This document shows positions 8,809 through 17,768 of a stretch of 47,905 nucleotides of DNA, one piece after another. The notes under the pieces were generated by a model. The model was not told where the DNA came from and did no database searches. It worked only from the letters and a program-made list of their open reading frames with translations. Numbering within the stretch: position 1 is the first letter of the stretch; every line of letters starts with the position of its first letter. Origin of the DNA: Candidatus Margulisiibacteriota bacterium. GTDB taxonomy: Bacteria; Margulisbacteria; WOR-1; JAKLHX01; JBAZKV01. Location: positions 1 through 47,905 of the forward strand of contig JBAZKV010000013.1 in assembly GCA_041650635.1 (NCBI GenBank). Reading direction: 5' to 3'. A program made the translations under genes and the position numbers.

Positions 8809-10452
8809 TTGGGAACAGGAAAAAAGCCGGGGTCTTTGATCGAAGCAGAGCTCAAGAACTTTAAAGTGCGCAGGCCGGATGTGCTTAGCAGCCTGCAGCA
8901 GGTGGAACTCTTAGAAGAAAAAACGGTCCTCAAACTGCATCCGAAGGCAAAAAGCGATCTTAAGGAGATAGCCGACAACGGACTTCTCTCCTATAAAAAG
9001 AACGGGGCTGCAAAAAAGTATCCTCCTTTCAAGGTCGGGATACTCTTTTCCGGAGGGCCCGCATCCGGAGGCCACAATATTATTGCCGGACTGTACGATG
9101 CTCTTAAGGAACTTAACGGCGAAAGCCAGGTCATCGGCATCATGAACGGGGCCGACGGGCTTATCAAGGCCGATGCAAAGGTCCTGACAGTGCAGGACAT
9201 AGACAGCATCAGGAATCAGGGCGGCTTTTATCTTCTGGGAACCTCCAGGACCAAGGTTGAGAAAAAAGAAAGCTTTGATGCGTGCCTGTCCACGATAAAG
9301 AAGTTGGAGCTTGACGGCCTTTTGGTGGCCGGGGGTGACGATTCCAATACAAACGCCGCCCATCTGGCAGCCAGGGTCAAGAAAGAAGGGCTTAACTGCT
9401 CTGTGATAGGGATCCCAAAAACTATAGACGGGGACCTTGCCTACCCTCCGTATCTTGAGACCTCTTTCGGCTTTTATACGGCAGCCAGGACCTACAGCGA
9501 AATGGTGGGCAATATCTGCCGGGACCTTCCCTCCAGCAGAAAGATCTGGCATTTCGTAAAGTTGATGGGCAGATCGGCCAGCTGGATAACCCTTGAGACC
9601 GCCTTCCAGACCCAGCCTAACATCGCTCTGATAGGCGAAGAAATAAAAGAAAAGGGGCTTACTATCTCGGAGATCATTGACGAGATCTGTGAAGTGGTCT
9701 TAAAAAGACACAAAGCCGGGAAAAAATACGGGATAGTTCTGATACCCGAAGGGATCGTCGAATTCATACCGGAGATAAAGGGCCTTATCAAGAAAGTGAA
9801 CGCGGCCATAGTAAAGATAGGCAACGACGAGTTCATGAAGATGTGCCTCCAGGCAAGGAGAGAAGTTATCCTGGTGGAACTGGACGAGTCCACACAGAGG
9901 CTTTTTGCCTCGCTCCCGCAGGAAGTGCAGAACGGCCTCTTGTGCGGGCTGGACCCTCACGGCAATGTGCAGGTGTCTCAGATCGCCTCGGAGGTGCTTA
10001 TAATGGACCTGGTTTGCCAGAAGTTGGAAAAACAGGGCATAAAGCTTACCACTCAGACGCATTTTTACGGCTATGACGGCAGATGCGGCTATCCCACCGT
10101 GTTTGACGCCACCTACACCTATAACCTTGGCCGCGCGGCCTCTCTGCTGGTTGCATCCAAAAAGAGCGGCTATCTTGTCAGCCTAAATAACCTTTCGGCC
10201 GATGTCTCGGAATGGAAAGCTCTGGCACTTCCGCTTGCCGGCATGATGTCCGTAGAAGAAAGAAAGGGAAAGGAAAGCCTTGTCATTTCCAAGTACCTGG
10301 TTGACCTTAGATCGAAAGCCTTTTTGGAGTTCAGTTCTCTCAGGGAAAAGTGGGCTCTTGAGGACTCTTATCTGTGCCCCGGACCCATCCAGTACTGGGG
10401 GCCAAAAGAGCTGGTGGAGGCCAAGTCCGTCACCATGCAGCTTAACTGCTGA
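8809..10452 (+). CDS. pfp: Diphosphate-fructose-6-phosphate 1-phosphotransferase (PPi-PFK, long form)
   Basis: 547 residues, as in the long PPi-PFKs of plants, Chlamydia and spirochaetes. It interconverts fructose 6-phosphate and fructose 1,6-bisphosphate with PPi instead of ATP, so it is reversible. It shows ILFSGGPASGGHNII (phosphate-binding loop, about residues 74-88), GGDDSNTNA (about 174), whose second Asp is the PPi-specificity signature where ATP enzymes have Gly, and PKTIDGD (about 203) with the catalytic Asp. The start is TTG with AAGGAG seven bases upstream; no ATG fits the N-terminus. Its 3' end overlaps convergent ligA by 11 bases. With nfnAB it points to an energy-sparing anaerobic metabolism. 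Confidence 0.93.
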   Translation: MGTGKKPGSLIEAELKNFKVRRPDVLSSLQQVELLEEKTVLKLHPKAKSDLKEIADNGLLSYKKNGAAKKYPPFKVGILFSGGPASGGHNIIAGLYDALKELNGESQVIGIMNGADGLIKADAKVLTVQDIDSIRNQGGFYLLGTSRTKVEKKESFDACLSTIKKLELDGLLVAGGDDSNTNAAHLAARVKKEGLNCSVIGIPKTIDGDLAYPPYLETSFGFYTAARTYSEMVGNICRDLPSSRKIWHFVKLMGRSASWITLETAFQTQPNIALIGEEIKEKGLTISEIIDEICEVVLKRHKAGKKYGIVLIPEGIVEFIPEIKGLIKKVNAAIVKIGNDEFMKMCLQARREVILVELDESTQRLFASLPQEVQNGLLCGLDPHGNVQVSQIASEVLIMDLVCQKLEKQGIKLTTQTHFYGYDGRCGYPTVFDATYTYNLGRAASLLVASKKSGYLVSLNNLSADVSEWKALALPLAGMMSVEERKGKESLVISKYLVDLRSKAFLEFSSLREKWALEDSYLCPGPIQYWGPKELVEAKSVTMQLNC

Positions 10453-12445
10453 CCAGCTGCTCGAACTCTGATCCCGTAAGGATATTCACGCCGAGCTTTA
10501 CGGCCCTGTCGTATTTTGACCCGGGATCATCTCCGGCAACAACATAATCCGTCTTTTTGCTGACCGAAGATGAAGTTTTTCCTCCATGAAGCTTCACAAG
10601 CTCTTCGGCATTCTCCCTTGACATCTGCTGCAGCGCCCCCGTAAATACGAAAGTCTTTCCCGCCAACTTTCTGTCCTTTTTCTGCTTATGAGAAGACTTC
10701 GGGTCCAGCCCCGCCTTCTTCAGTTTCATGATCAGGTGATGATTATTCTTATCCTTGAAAAACATTACGATGGACCTTGCGATCTTAGGGCCTATGCCGC
10801 TTATCCCGGTAAAAGAATCATCACCCGCCTGCCGAAGCGAAGCAATGTCATCGAAATTTTCGGCAAGCAGTTCGGCGGCTTTGCGCCCGACATTTGGCAG
10901 CCCCAGACCGTAGATCAGTCTTGAAAGGTCTTTTGATCTGCTAGATTCTATGGCGGTAATGATGTTCTCCGCCGATTTATCCGCTTTTCTTTCGAGCCTC
11001 AGCAGATCACTCTTTTTGAGATAGTAAAGATCCGCGACATCACTGACAAGAGCTCTGTCAACAAGCTCACCCGCCAGAACATCGCCTATTCCCTCTATGT
11101 CCATCGCCTGCCTGGAGGCAAAGTGCTTGATAGATTCCTTAAGTTTGGCGGGGCAGCTGCTATTGATGCATTTTAGAGCGGCTTCGTCCTCGTTCCTGAA
11201 AACATCACCTCCGCAGACCGGGCATTTATCCGGCATATGGAAGATCTTTTCTTTTCCGTTGCGTTTATCCTTCAGAACCCTGACGACTTGAGGGATCACA
11301 TCTCCCGCCCGCTGGATGATGACATGATCCTTAATCCTTATGTCTTTCCTCTTTATTTCGTCTTCATTGTGCAGGGTGGAATTGCTGACGGTAACCCCTC
11401 CGACTTTAACCGGACTAAGATGCGCCACCGGGGTCAGTGTCCCTGTCCTTCCGACCTGGACCTTTATGTCTTCTACAACAGTTTCTTTCTGCTGCGGCGG
11501 GAACTTATAAGCAATGGCCCATCTGGGGCTTTTCATCGTTGAGCCGAGCCTCTTCTGCCGGCTAAAATCGTTCACTTTGACAACGATCCCGTCTATCTCA
11601 TAATTCAGGTTCTCTCTTTTCTTCTCAAACTCGGCGCAGAACTCAATTGTTTTATCTATACCCTTTACCGCTTTTGTGTATGGATTTATCTTTATCCCCG
11701 CCTTTTTCAAATATTCCAGTGCCTCCATTTGAGTCATTGGAAATTTGACATTGGAAATTGGAAATTCTGCTCCGTACGCAAAAAAGTCAAGCGGCCGCTT
11801 TGCGGTTTCCGATGCGTCAAGCTGCCTTAGAGAGCCTGCGGCGGCGTTCCTTGGATTTGCAAAAACTGCCAGTCCTGCTTTTTCCCTTTCCTCGTTCAGC
11901 GCATAAAAATCCTTCAAAGGCAGGAACACTTCGCCCCTGATCTCTATATCAATTGGAAGTTCCAGTGTGTGGGGAATGCTTTTTATCGTCTTGATGTTCT
12001 CGGTTATATTCTCTCCGGTCTTTCCGTCGCCTCTTGTGGATGCGATGGCCAGATCTCCTTTTTCATAGATAAGGCTTACGGCAAGACCGTCCATTTTTAG
12101 CTCAACATCATATTCAACTTCCGGGGCAGAACCCAGACCTTTTTTGACCCTTGCATCAAACTCCCGCAATTCGTCAAAATTAAGGGCGTTATCAAGGCTT
12201 AGGAGCGGCTTTTTGTGGGCGACCGTGCTGAACTTTTGAGAAGGAGAAGCGCCGACTTTTTGCGTGGGAGAATCTTCCGTCACTAGGTCAGGGTGCTGGC
12301 GTTCAAGCTCTATCAGTTCCCTGATCAAAAGATCATACTCTCTGTCGCTGATACGGGGGTTGTCCAGTTCGTAGTAGAGGCGGTTATGCTCTTCTATCTG
12401 CCTGCGCAGCTCTTTTATTCTTTTCTTTGCTTCAGGCTTTTGCAT
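10442..12445 (-). CDS. ligA: NAD-dependent DNA ligase LigA
   Basis: 667 residues, standard length. It seals nicks in replication and repair using NAD+. Domain Ia and adenylation domain with the active-site lysine in LKMDG (about 115); OB fold; Cys4 zinc finger CPVCGG...CINSSCPAK (about 405-430); helix-hairpin-helix region with GIGDVLAGELVDRALV, GLGLPNVGRKAAELLAENF and GISGIGPKIARSI; C-terminal BRCT (about 590-667). Oddity: residues about 226-237 (EFPISNVKFPMT) are encoded by a TTGGAAAT-type simple repeat inserted in frame before the conserved adenylation-domain helix. It overlaps truB by 14 bases and is the last gene of the nusA operon. Confidence 0.97.
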   Translation of the reverse strand: MQKPEAKKRIKELRRQIEEHNRLYYELDNPRISDREYDLLIRELIELERQHPDLVTEDSPTQKVGASPSQKFSTVAHKKPLLSLDNALNFDELREFDARVKKGLGSAPEVEYDVELKMDGLAVSLIYEKGDLAIASTRGDGKTGENITENIKTIKSIPHTLELPIDIEIRGEVFLPLKDFYALNEEREKAGLAVFANPRNAAAGSLRQLDASETAKRPLDFFAYGAEFPISNVKFPMTQMEALEYLKKAGIKINPYTKAVKGIDKTIEFCAEFEKKRENLNYEIDGIVVKVNDFSRQKRLGSTMKSPRWAIAYKFPPQQKETVVEDIKVQVGRTGTLTPVAHLSPVKVGGVTVSNSTLHNEDEIKRKDIRIKDHVIIQRAGDVIPQVVRVLKDKRNGKEKIFHMPDKCPVCGGDVFRNEDEAALKCINSSCPAKLKESIKHFASRQAMDIEGIGDVLAGELVDRALVSDVADLYYLKKSDLLRLERKADKSAENIITAIESSRSKDLSRLIYGLGLPNVGRKAAELLAENFDDIASLRQAGDDSFTGISGIGPKIARSIVMFFKDKNNHHLIMKLKKAGLDPKSSHKQKKDRKLAGKTFVFTGALQQMSRENAEELVKLHGGKTSSSVSKKTDYVVAGDDPGSKYDRAVKLGVNILTGSEFEQLVSS
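11734..11767. repeat. TTGGAAATT repeat inside ligA
   Basis: Degenerate tandem copies of (A)TTGGAAATT(T/G)G, read in frame in ligA. This composition is unlike the surrounding codons and is familiar from intergenic filler repeats. Confidence 0.6.
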
Positions 12446-13127
12446 GTTTTAAGAAAGCCTCCGAAAGCCTTCCTTTTTCGGCAAGCAGGGTCAGTTCCTC
12501 TCTTGTAAGGCAGGACGAGATATCCACTCCTCCGACCTTTGTGCGCCTGAGCTCGGATTCGTGAGCAAAGCAGCCCAGTTTTTTGCCGATATCCTCGCAC
12601 AGGGTCCTTATGTAAGTCCCCTTTGAGCAGGACACCCTGATCCTTGCCTGCGGAAACTCTCCGTCCTCAAAAGAAAGCAGTTCCAGGCTATGGACAACTA
12701 TTTTTCTAGGCTCCCTTTCTACAGTTATCCCTCTGCGCGCAAGTTCATAAAGATGCTCTCCCTTGTGCCTAACTGCCGATACCATGGGAGGGACCTGTTG
12801 GAGAGACCCCACAAAGGAGGACAGCGCCTGCCTGAGTTCGCCCTCATTGATCTTTACGGGTTCTTTTCCCGTGATGTTGCCCATTGGATCGCCGGAGTCC
12901 GTAGAGATGCCAAAAGTGATCTGAGCCTCGTACTCCTTGTCGCAGGCCATCAGCCTGGAAACAAGCGAGCAGCTCTTTCCCACGCAGATGAGCAGCACCC
13001 CCGTTGCCCAGGGGTCCAGAGTTCCGGCATGCCCCACCCTCCTGACACCCGTAAGGCGCCTTATGAATTCAACCGCTTTAAACGAGGTGATGCCCTTTGG
13101 TTTATCTAGCGCAATGATGCCGTCCAT
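12432..13127 (-). CDS. truB: tRNA pseudouridine-55 synthase TruB
   Basis: 231 residues, a compact TruB. It makes pseudouridine 55 in the T-loop of tRNAs. The N-terminus MDGIIALDKPKGITSF and the catalytic motif GHAGTLDPWATGVLLI (Asp about residue 38) are diagnostic; the KGTYIRTLCEDIG block (about 178-190) is present. The C-terminal PUA-like part is short. The ATG overlaps the end of nrnA by 22 bases and its own end overlaps ligA, continuing the tightly packed nusA-to-ligA operon. Confidence 0.95.
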   Translation of the reverse strand: MDGIIALDKPKGITSFKAVEFIRRLTGVRRVGHAGTLDPWATGVLLICVGKSCSLVSRLMACDKEYEAQITFGISTDSGDPMGNITGKEPVKINEGELRQALSSFVGSLQQVPPMVSAVRHKGEHLYELARRGITVEREPRKIVVHSLELLSFEDGEFPQARIRVSCSKGTYIRTLCEDIGKKLGCFAHESELRRTKVGGVDISSCLTREELTLLAEKGRLSEAFLKHAKA

Positions 13128-14068
13128 ATGGCTTCTGTTGTTCCTATCGCTTTTTTCTTTGCTTCATCAAGGGGCCCGTCCAGCACGGCTCCGGAGGCCC
13201 TTTTGTGGCCTCCGCCGCCAAGAGCTTTTGCTATCTGCTGTATATCAAAGGTCTTTGACCTGAAGTTGATCTTGACCCTGCCGTCCTGCGTCTGTCTCAA
13301 AAAGACGGCGATCTCCACATCCCTGATAGATCTCAAGTAATCCACTATGCCCTGCATCTCCTGCGAAACCACCCCGAAGGAGGCTATCTCCCTATCCGAA
13401 AGATAGGAGACCGCGATCTTTCCGCCGCAATAGCGCTCTATCCTGTTAAGAGATGCGGCAAGCGCTCTGAGTTCGCCTTCCGAGCGGCTGTCATACAGGC
13501 TGGTGGCTATTGCGCTGACATCTATGCCGCATTTTACAAGCTCCGCCGCTATGGCGAACACCCTCTCAGAAGTGTTGCTGAACCTGAAAGAGCCGGTGTC
13601 CGTGATCATTGCAACATAAACAGCCTGCGCTATCTGCTCATCAACTTCAACCCCCAGCTCCTTAATAAGGTCATAGACTATTTCGCCCGTTGAAGATATA
13701 TTCCTGACCAGATTAAGGTCTCCAAAGAGAGTGTTGTCCTCATGATGGTCTATATTGATCAGCGTTCCTCCAAGGTCTTTTATCTTATGTCCGGCTTCTA
13801 TCCTCTTAAGGTCCGCGCAGTCAAGGGCTATCACCGCGCCGAACCTTTTGCCGGTCTTTTCGGGGGATCTGAGCGTGTTTTGAGAGTTCTTTATAAAAGA
13901 ATACATGGCTGGCACCGGGTCAGGTGAGTAAATGGTCGAAGTCTTTCCAAGCTTTTGCAGAGCGAGCGAAAGCGCGCAGGCAGAGCCTATGGTGTCCCCG
14001 TCCGGGTCCACATGCATGCAGATCAAAAAGTCGTCAAGCCCTTTTATTGCCTGGACAAGTTCTTTCAT
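13106..14068 (-). CDS. nrnA: DHH-family phosphoesterase, NrnA-type nanoRNase / pAp phosphatase
   Basis: About 320 residues. The chosen start is ATG 14068, which overlaps the rbfA stop as ATGA; the TTG at 14092 would add eight residues. It has the DHH domain motifs HVDPDGDTIGSACAL (about 18-32), VIALDCAD and INIDHHEDN (about 115), and the DHHA1 motif GGGGHKRASGAVL near the C-terminus. The family degrades 2-5-nucleotide RNAs and dephosphorylates pAp using Mn2+. Its place between rbfA and truB is the conserved bacterial order. Confidence 0.93.
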   Translation of the reverse strand: MKELVQAIKGLDDFLICMHVDPDGDTIGSACALSLALQKLGKTSTIYSPDPVPAMYSFIKNSQNTLRSPEKTGKRFGAVIALDCADLKRIEAGHKIKDLGGTLINIDHHEDNTLFGDLNLVRNISSTGEIVYDLIKELGVEVDEQIAQAVYVAMITDTGSFRFSNTSERVFAIAAELVKCGIDVSAIATSLYDSRSEGELRALAASLNRIERYCGGKIAVSYLSDREIASFGVVSQEMQGIVDYLRSIRDVEIAVFLRQTQDGRVKINFRSKTFDIQQIAKALGGGGHKRASGAVLDGPLDEAKKKAIGTTEAIWTASLR

Positions 14069-14397
14069 TTTGCGCTGTTCATCAGCGACCAAAGGCGGTT
14101 GGCCTTTTCGAGCACCGTGTCAAATTCAAAATACACTTCGGGCATCAGCCTTAACTTGAGCCTTGAGCAGAGCTTGATCTTGATAAAATTGCGCGCGCTC
14201 ATGACCCCCTCTATGGCGCCCTTCTTTTCTTCTTCGCTGCCGAGCACGCTAAAATATACCCTTGCCGTCTTTAAGTCATTCGACACCTTGACCGAAGTGA
14301 TCGTGATAAAACCTATCCTTGGGTCGTCCACTTCCCTGCGCAGGATGTCGCTGACCTCTATCTTTATCCTTTCCGCCACCCTATCCGATCTTGACAT
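14065..14397 (-). CDS. rbfA: Ribosome-binding factor A
   Basis: 110 residues, the usual size. A single KH-like domain that binds the 30S subunit during maturation of the 16S 5' end. MSRSDRVAERIKIEVSDIL, then DPRIGFITITSVKVSNDLKTARVYFSVLG, are typical. It overlaps infB by 17 bases and nrnA by 4. Confidence 0.96.
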   Translation of the reverse strand: MSRSDRVAERIKIEVSDILRREVDDPRIGFITITSVKVSNDLKTARVYFSVLGSEEEKKGAIEGVMSARNFIKIKLCSRLKLRLMPEVYFEFDTVLEKANRLWSLMNSAK

Positions 14398-16456
14398 TTT
14401 TCTGTTTCCTTCTCATCTCGTACTGTTCTATTATGTCCCCCGGCACGACTTTTTCAAAGCCGTCGATCACGATACCGCACTCGCTGCCGGAGGCAACTTC
14501 TTTTACATCGTCCTTAAATCGCTTAAGGGAAGACAGCTTGCCTTCAAAAAGCATTTCCCCTACCCTTATCAGCCTTGCGGGGTTGTTCCTGTTCATGGCG
14601 CCGTCGCTGACAAAGCAGCCCGCGATAGTGCCGACCTTGGAGTACTTGAACAGCTGCCTTACCTCGGCATGTCCTGTAATTACCTCTTCGTATTCCGGCT
14701 CCAGCATGCCTACCATAGCCAGTTTAACATCGTCTATAACATTGTAGATTATGCTGTAAAGCCTGGCGTCCACGCCTTCCGATTCTGCCAGCTGCTTGGA
14801 ATCCGCTTCAAAGTCAACATTAAAGCCGATTATGATGGCCTCCGAGGCTTTGGCCAGCATGATGTCGCTTTTTGAGATATTTCCGTTGCTGGAGAGCACT
14901 ATGTGAGTCTTTATATTCTCTCCGGCCAGGTTTTCGAGTGACTTTACGATCGCTTCCACCGAGCCTTGAACATCCGCCTTGATTATCAGGTTCAGGGTCT
15001 TTAACTCGCCTGATTTGATCTTCTGCGAAAAATCCTCGAGTGAGAAAACCCTTGACTGGTGCTTGATTGCTGATTCATTTTCTCTGGCTTTTTCTGCAGC
15101 AAGTCTGGCTTCTTTATCGGACTTTGCCGCGTGGAAGGTGTCTCCCGATACAGGTACATCGGAGATGCCGAATATCTTTACCGGCATGGACGGCGGCGCT
15201 TTTGAGATCCTTTTCCCCCTGTCGTTTATCAGCGCCCTTACCTTTCCGTAGACCGAGCCGGAATAGAAGGCCTCTCCGACTTTTAGTGTGCCTCTCTGGA
15301 CCAGAATGGTCGCAACGGGCCCCATGGATTTGTCCAGTGTGGCCTCGATCACCACTCCTCCGGCAAGACAGGACGGATTTGCCTTAAGCTCCAGCATTTC
15401 CGCCACCAAAAGTATCATCTCCAGCAGATGGTCTATTCCCGTTCCCTGCTTTGCGGATACCGGAACGGTGACCGTCTGGCCGCCCCAGTCCTCCGGAGCA
15501 AGGCCTACCTCGCTTAGCTGCTGTTTAACTCTGTCGATATTGGCGTCCGGTTTGTCTATCTTGTTGATCGCGACGATTATGGAAGAAGATGAGGCTTTGG
15601 CATGGTCAATAGCTTCTCTTGTCTGAGGCATGATGCCGTCGTCGGCAGCCACCACTATTATGACTATGTCCGTTATTTCGGCTCCCCTTGCTCTTAGGGC
15701 CGTAAAAGCCTCGTGCCCGGGAGTGTCAAGAAAAGTGATGGGCTTTCCTTTTATGTCCACCTGGTAGGCTCCAATGTGCTGGGTTATCCCGCCCGCCTCG
15801 GTGTCTATGACGTTAGATTTCCTGATAGCATCAAGCAGCTTAGTCTTGCCGTGGTCAACATGCCCCATGATGGTAACAACCGGGGGCCTTGATTTAAGTT
15901 TTGAAGGGTCCTCCTTTGTATCGAGAGGCCCTTTACTCTTCTGTTTTTCTTCTGCTTCCTTAAGTTCATAGCCGAGTTTTCCGGCAATTTCTGCGGCCAT
16001 GGCAAAGTCTATCTGCTGGTTTATCGTGACCATAGCGCCCTTTAGCATCAGCTGCCTTATGAGTTCCGATACTTTTACCTTGAGCCTTTCTGCCAGGTCC
16101 TTTACCGTGATCTGGCCGGACGGGATAACGAGAATGTTCTTATCCTGCGCCTGCGGGGCGGCTTGAGGGGAGGATTCTTCGGTCTTAATCTCTTCTTTTT
16201 CCTCAACCTTGACCTGTAAGGGCTCCGTCGCCTTAGACGAAGATCCCGGTTGTTTTTCCTCGGCCTTAAAAAGGTCCCTGATTATCTTTGCAGATTCCTC
16301 ATCAATAGAGGAAGCCTTGGTCTTGGCGGATATGCCCAGGTCCTTTAAGTTTGATAGCAGTTGTTTTGCGTCAACGCCCAGCTCCCGGGCCAGCGCGTCA
16401 ACCTTTATCTTAGTCGGCTTCTTTGCCGCTGTTTCCTTCTTCTGAGGTTTTGTCAT
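14381..16456 (-). CDS. infB: Translation initiation factor IF-2
   Basis: 691 residues from ATG 16456. The open frame extends 49 codons further upstream, but that stretch is Arg-rich and is the shifted 3' end of nusA; GAAAGG precedes the chosen ATG. It recruits fMet-tRNA to the 30S subunit and hydrolyses GTP at subunit joining. Two IF2-N modules (KIKVDALARELGVDAKQLLS near 15-40 and ITVKDLAERLKVKVSELIRQ near 110) flank a charged linker. The G domain (about 195-360) has GHVDHGKT, DTPGHEAF and NKID. The C1/C2 domains follow. It overlaps nusA by 47 bases. Confidence 0.96.
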   Translation of the reverse strand: MTKPQKKETAAKKPTKIKVDALARELGVDAKQLLSNLKDLGISAKTKASSIDEESAKIIRDLFKAEEKQPGSSSKATEPLQVKVEEKEEIKTEESSPQAAPQAQDKNILVIPSGQITVKDLAERLKVKVSELIRQLMLKGAMVTINQQIDFAMAAEIAGKLGYELKEAEEKQKSKGPLDTKEDPSKLKSRPPVVTIMGHVDHGKTKLLDAIRKSNVIDTEAGGITQHIGAYQVDIKGKPITFLDTPGHEAFTALRARGAEITDIVIIVVAADDGIMPQTREAIDHAKASSSSIIVAINKIDKPDANIDRVKQQLSEVGLAPEDWGGQTVTVPVSAKQGTGIDHLLEMILLVAEMLELKANPSCLAGGVVIEATLDKSMGPVATILVQRGTLKVGEAFYSGSVYGKVRALINDRGKRISKAPPSMPVKIFGISDVPVSGDTFHAAKSDKEARLAAEKARENESAIKHQSRVFSLEDFSQKIKSGELKTLNLIIKADVQGSVEAIVKSLENLAGENIKTHIVLSSNGNISKSDIMLAKASEAIIIGFNVDFEADSKQLAESEGVDARLYSIIYNVIDDVKLAMVGMLEPEYEEVITGHAEVRQLFKYSKVGTIAGCFVSDGAMNRNNPARLIRVGEMLFEGKLSSLKRFKDDVKEVASGSECGIVIDGFEKVVPGDIIEQYEMRRKQKNVKIG

Positions 16457-17609
16457 TGCTGCCTTTCTTGGGAGCCTTGGCAGGAGCCTTCTTCTTTGCC
16501 GCCTTCTTTTCCCCCTCTTGAGCCTTGGTCTCTGGCGATGTCTGCGGAGCTTCTTTTGCCCCGTAAGAAGAAAGTTTTTCCCCGGTCTCGCTCTGTATGT
16601 CAAGCTTCCATCCGGTCAATTTTGAGGCGAGCCTGACATTCTGCCCCTCTTTGCCTATGGCAAGAGAGAGCTGGCTTTCCGGCACCACCACCACGGCCGA
16701 CAGCTCCTCCTTGTTCAACTCTATCTTGGAGGGCTTGGCGGGGCTCAGCGCCGCAGTGATATAGGCCTTTGGATCATCTTTCCATTCTATGATATCTATC
16801 CTCTCGTTGCCCAGTTCTCTTACAATGTTCTGTATCCTGGCGCCCATATGGCCCACGCAGGTGCCCACAACGCTGACATTGGGGTCGTTGGATTTGATCG
16901 CTATCTTGGTCCTTCGGCCTGCCTCGCGAACAACATTCTTTATCTCAAGGGTGGAATCCCCTATTTCCGGGACTTCCAGTTCAAAGAGTTTTTTAACAAG
17001 TCCGGGATTTGACCTTGACACCGTTATAACAGGCCCTTTGAGAGTTCTGCCCACCTCAACTATGAAAAGTTTTATCCTGTCCTTGGGCCTGTAATTTTCT
17101 GCCTGGGGAACTTCCGAAAAAGGCAGGACCGTTTCTATCCTTCCCAGATTGACAAGGTAACCGTTATATTCCCTCTGCTGGACAACGGCTGTTACGATAT
17201 CTCCCTGCCGTTTACTATATTCCTCAAAAGAAACATCCTTTTCGGCTTCCCTTATCCTCTGGATGATCACCTGCTTGGCGGTTTGCGCCGCAACCCTGCC
17301 AAAATCGTCGGGGGTCACTTCCTGCAGGACTTCGTCGCCTTCTTTGGCAGCCTTGTCTATCTTTTTGGCGTCCTTAAGGGATATCTGCTGTTCCGGATCG
17401 GCAACCTCTTCCATCACGGTCTTTTTTGCAAAAACATGGACGGTCCCGTCATCTTCTATGGACACGGACAGGTTGTCGTGAAAGGTGAACTTTTTTTTGC
17501 ATGCTGAAAGCAGAGCCGCTTCTATGGCCTTTACTATCGCTTCCTTGGGCAGAGATCTTTCGCGCTGGATAACATCCAGCATATTGGCAAAACCTTCTAT
17601 CTTTCTCAT
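16410..17609 (-). CDS. nusA: Transcription elongation/termination factor NusA
   Basis: 399 residues. N-terminal RNA-polymerase-binding domain (1-125), S1 domain (about 130-200, DIVTAVVQQREYNGYLVNLGRIETVLP), KH1 and KH2 (about 225-345, VVGTCVGHMGARIQNIVRELG and LAIGKEGQNVRLASKLTGWKLDI). The tail is a Lys/Ala/Glu-rich disordered region, with no C-terminal acidic repeats, as in the shorter NusA of many bacteria. The leader holds a candidate sigma-70 promoter and a hairpin plus T-run directly before the AAGAGGT ribosome-binding site. It is the first gene of the nusA-infB-rbfA-nrnA-truB-ligA operon. Confidence 0.96.
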   Translation of the reverse strand: MRKIEGFANMLDVIQRERSLPKEAIVKAIEAALLSACKKKFTFHDNLSVSIEDDGTVHVFAKKTVMEEVADPEQQISLKDAKKIDKAAKEGDEVLQEVTPDDFGRVAAQTAKQVIIQRIREAEKDVSFEEYSKRQGDIVTAVVQQREYNGYLVNLGRIETVLPFSEVPQAENYRPKDRIKLFIVEVGRTLKGPVITVSRSNPGLVKKLFELEVPEIGDSTLEIKNVVREAGRRTKIAIKSNDPNVSVVGTCVGHMGARIQNIVRELGNERIDIIEWKDDPKAYITAALSPAKPSKIELNKEELSAVVVVPESQLSLAIGKEGQNVRLASKLTGWKLDIQSETGEKLSSYGAKEAPQTSPETKAQEGEKKAAKKKAPAKAPKKGSNDKTSEEGNSGKEAD

Positions 17610-17626
17610 TTTTGCGTTTACCTCTT

Positions 17627-17655
17627 AAAAAAACAAAAAGTGGGCATTTCCCACT
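17627..17655 (-). terminator. Hairpin with T-run in the nusA leader (attenuator or backup terminator)
   Basis: On the minus strand AGTGGG-AAATG-CCCACT is followed by TTTTTGTTTTTTT, ending about 17 bases before the nusA ATG. It has the form of an intrinsic terminator but lies between a candidate nusA promoter and the ribosome-binding site. It may attenuate nusA, or back up the groEL terminator. Confidence 0.6.
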
Positions 17656-17681
17656 ATTTTCGGTCCGGTTTATCTATCTAA

Positions 17682-17710
17682 ATGCTATCACATCACATCA
17701 TAAATGGCAA
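17682..17710 (-). promoter_or_regulatory. Candidate sigma-70 promoter of the nusA operon
   Basis: Minus strand TTGCCA (17710-17705), 17-base spacer, TAGCAT (17687-17682). It lies between the groEL terminator and the nusA leader hairpin. The match is moderate (5/6 and 4/6). Confidence 0.4.
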
Positions 17711-17716
17711 CACCCA

Positions 17717-17742
17717 AACAAAAGGGGCCCTTTCGGGCCCCC
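17717..17742 (-). terminator. Intrinsic terminator of groES-groEL
   Basis: Minus strand GGGGCCC-GAAA-GGGCCCC followed by TTTTGTTT, 27 bases after the groEL stop. Confidence 0.9.
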
Positions 17743-17768
17743 TGTTGCTTTAACCGTGTCCTTGACCC

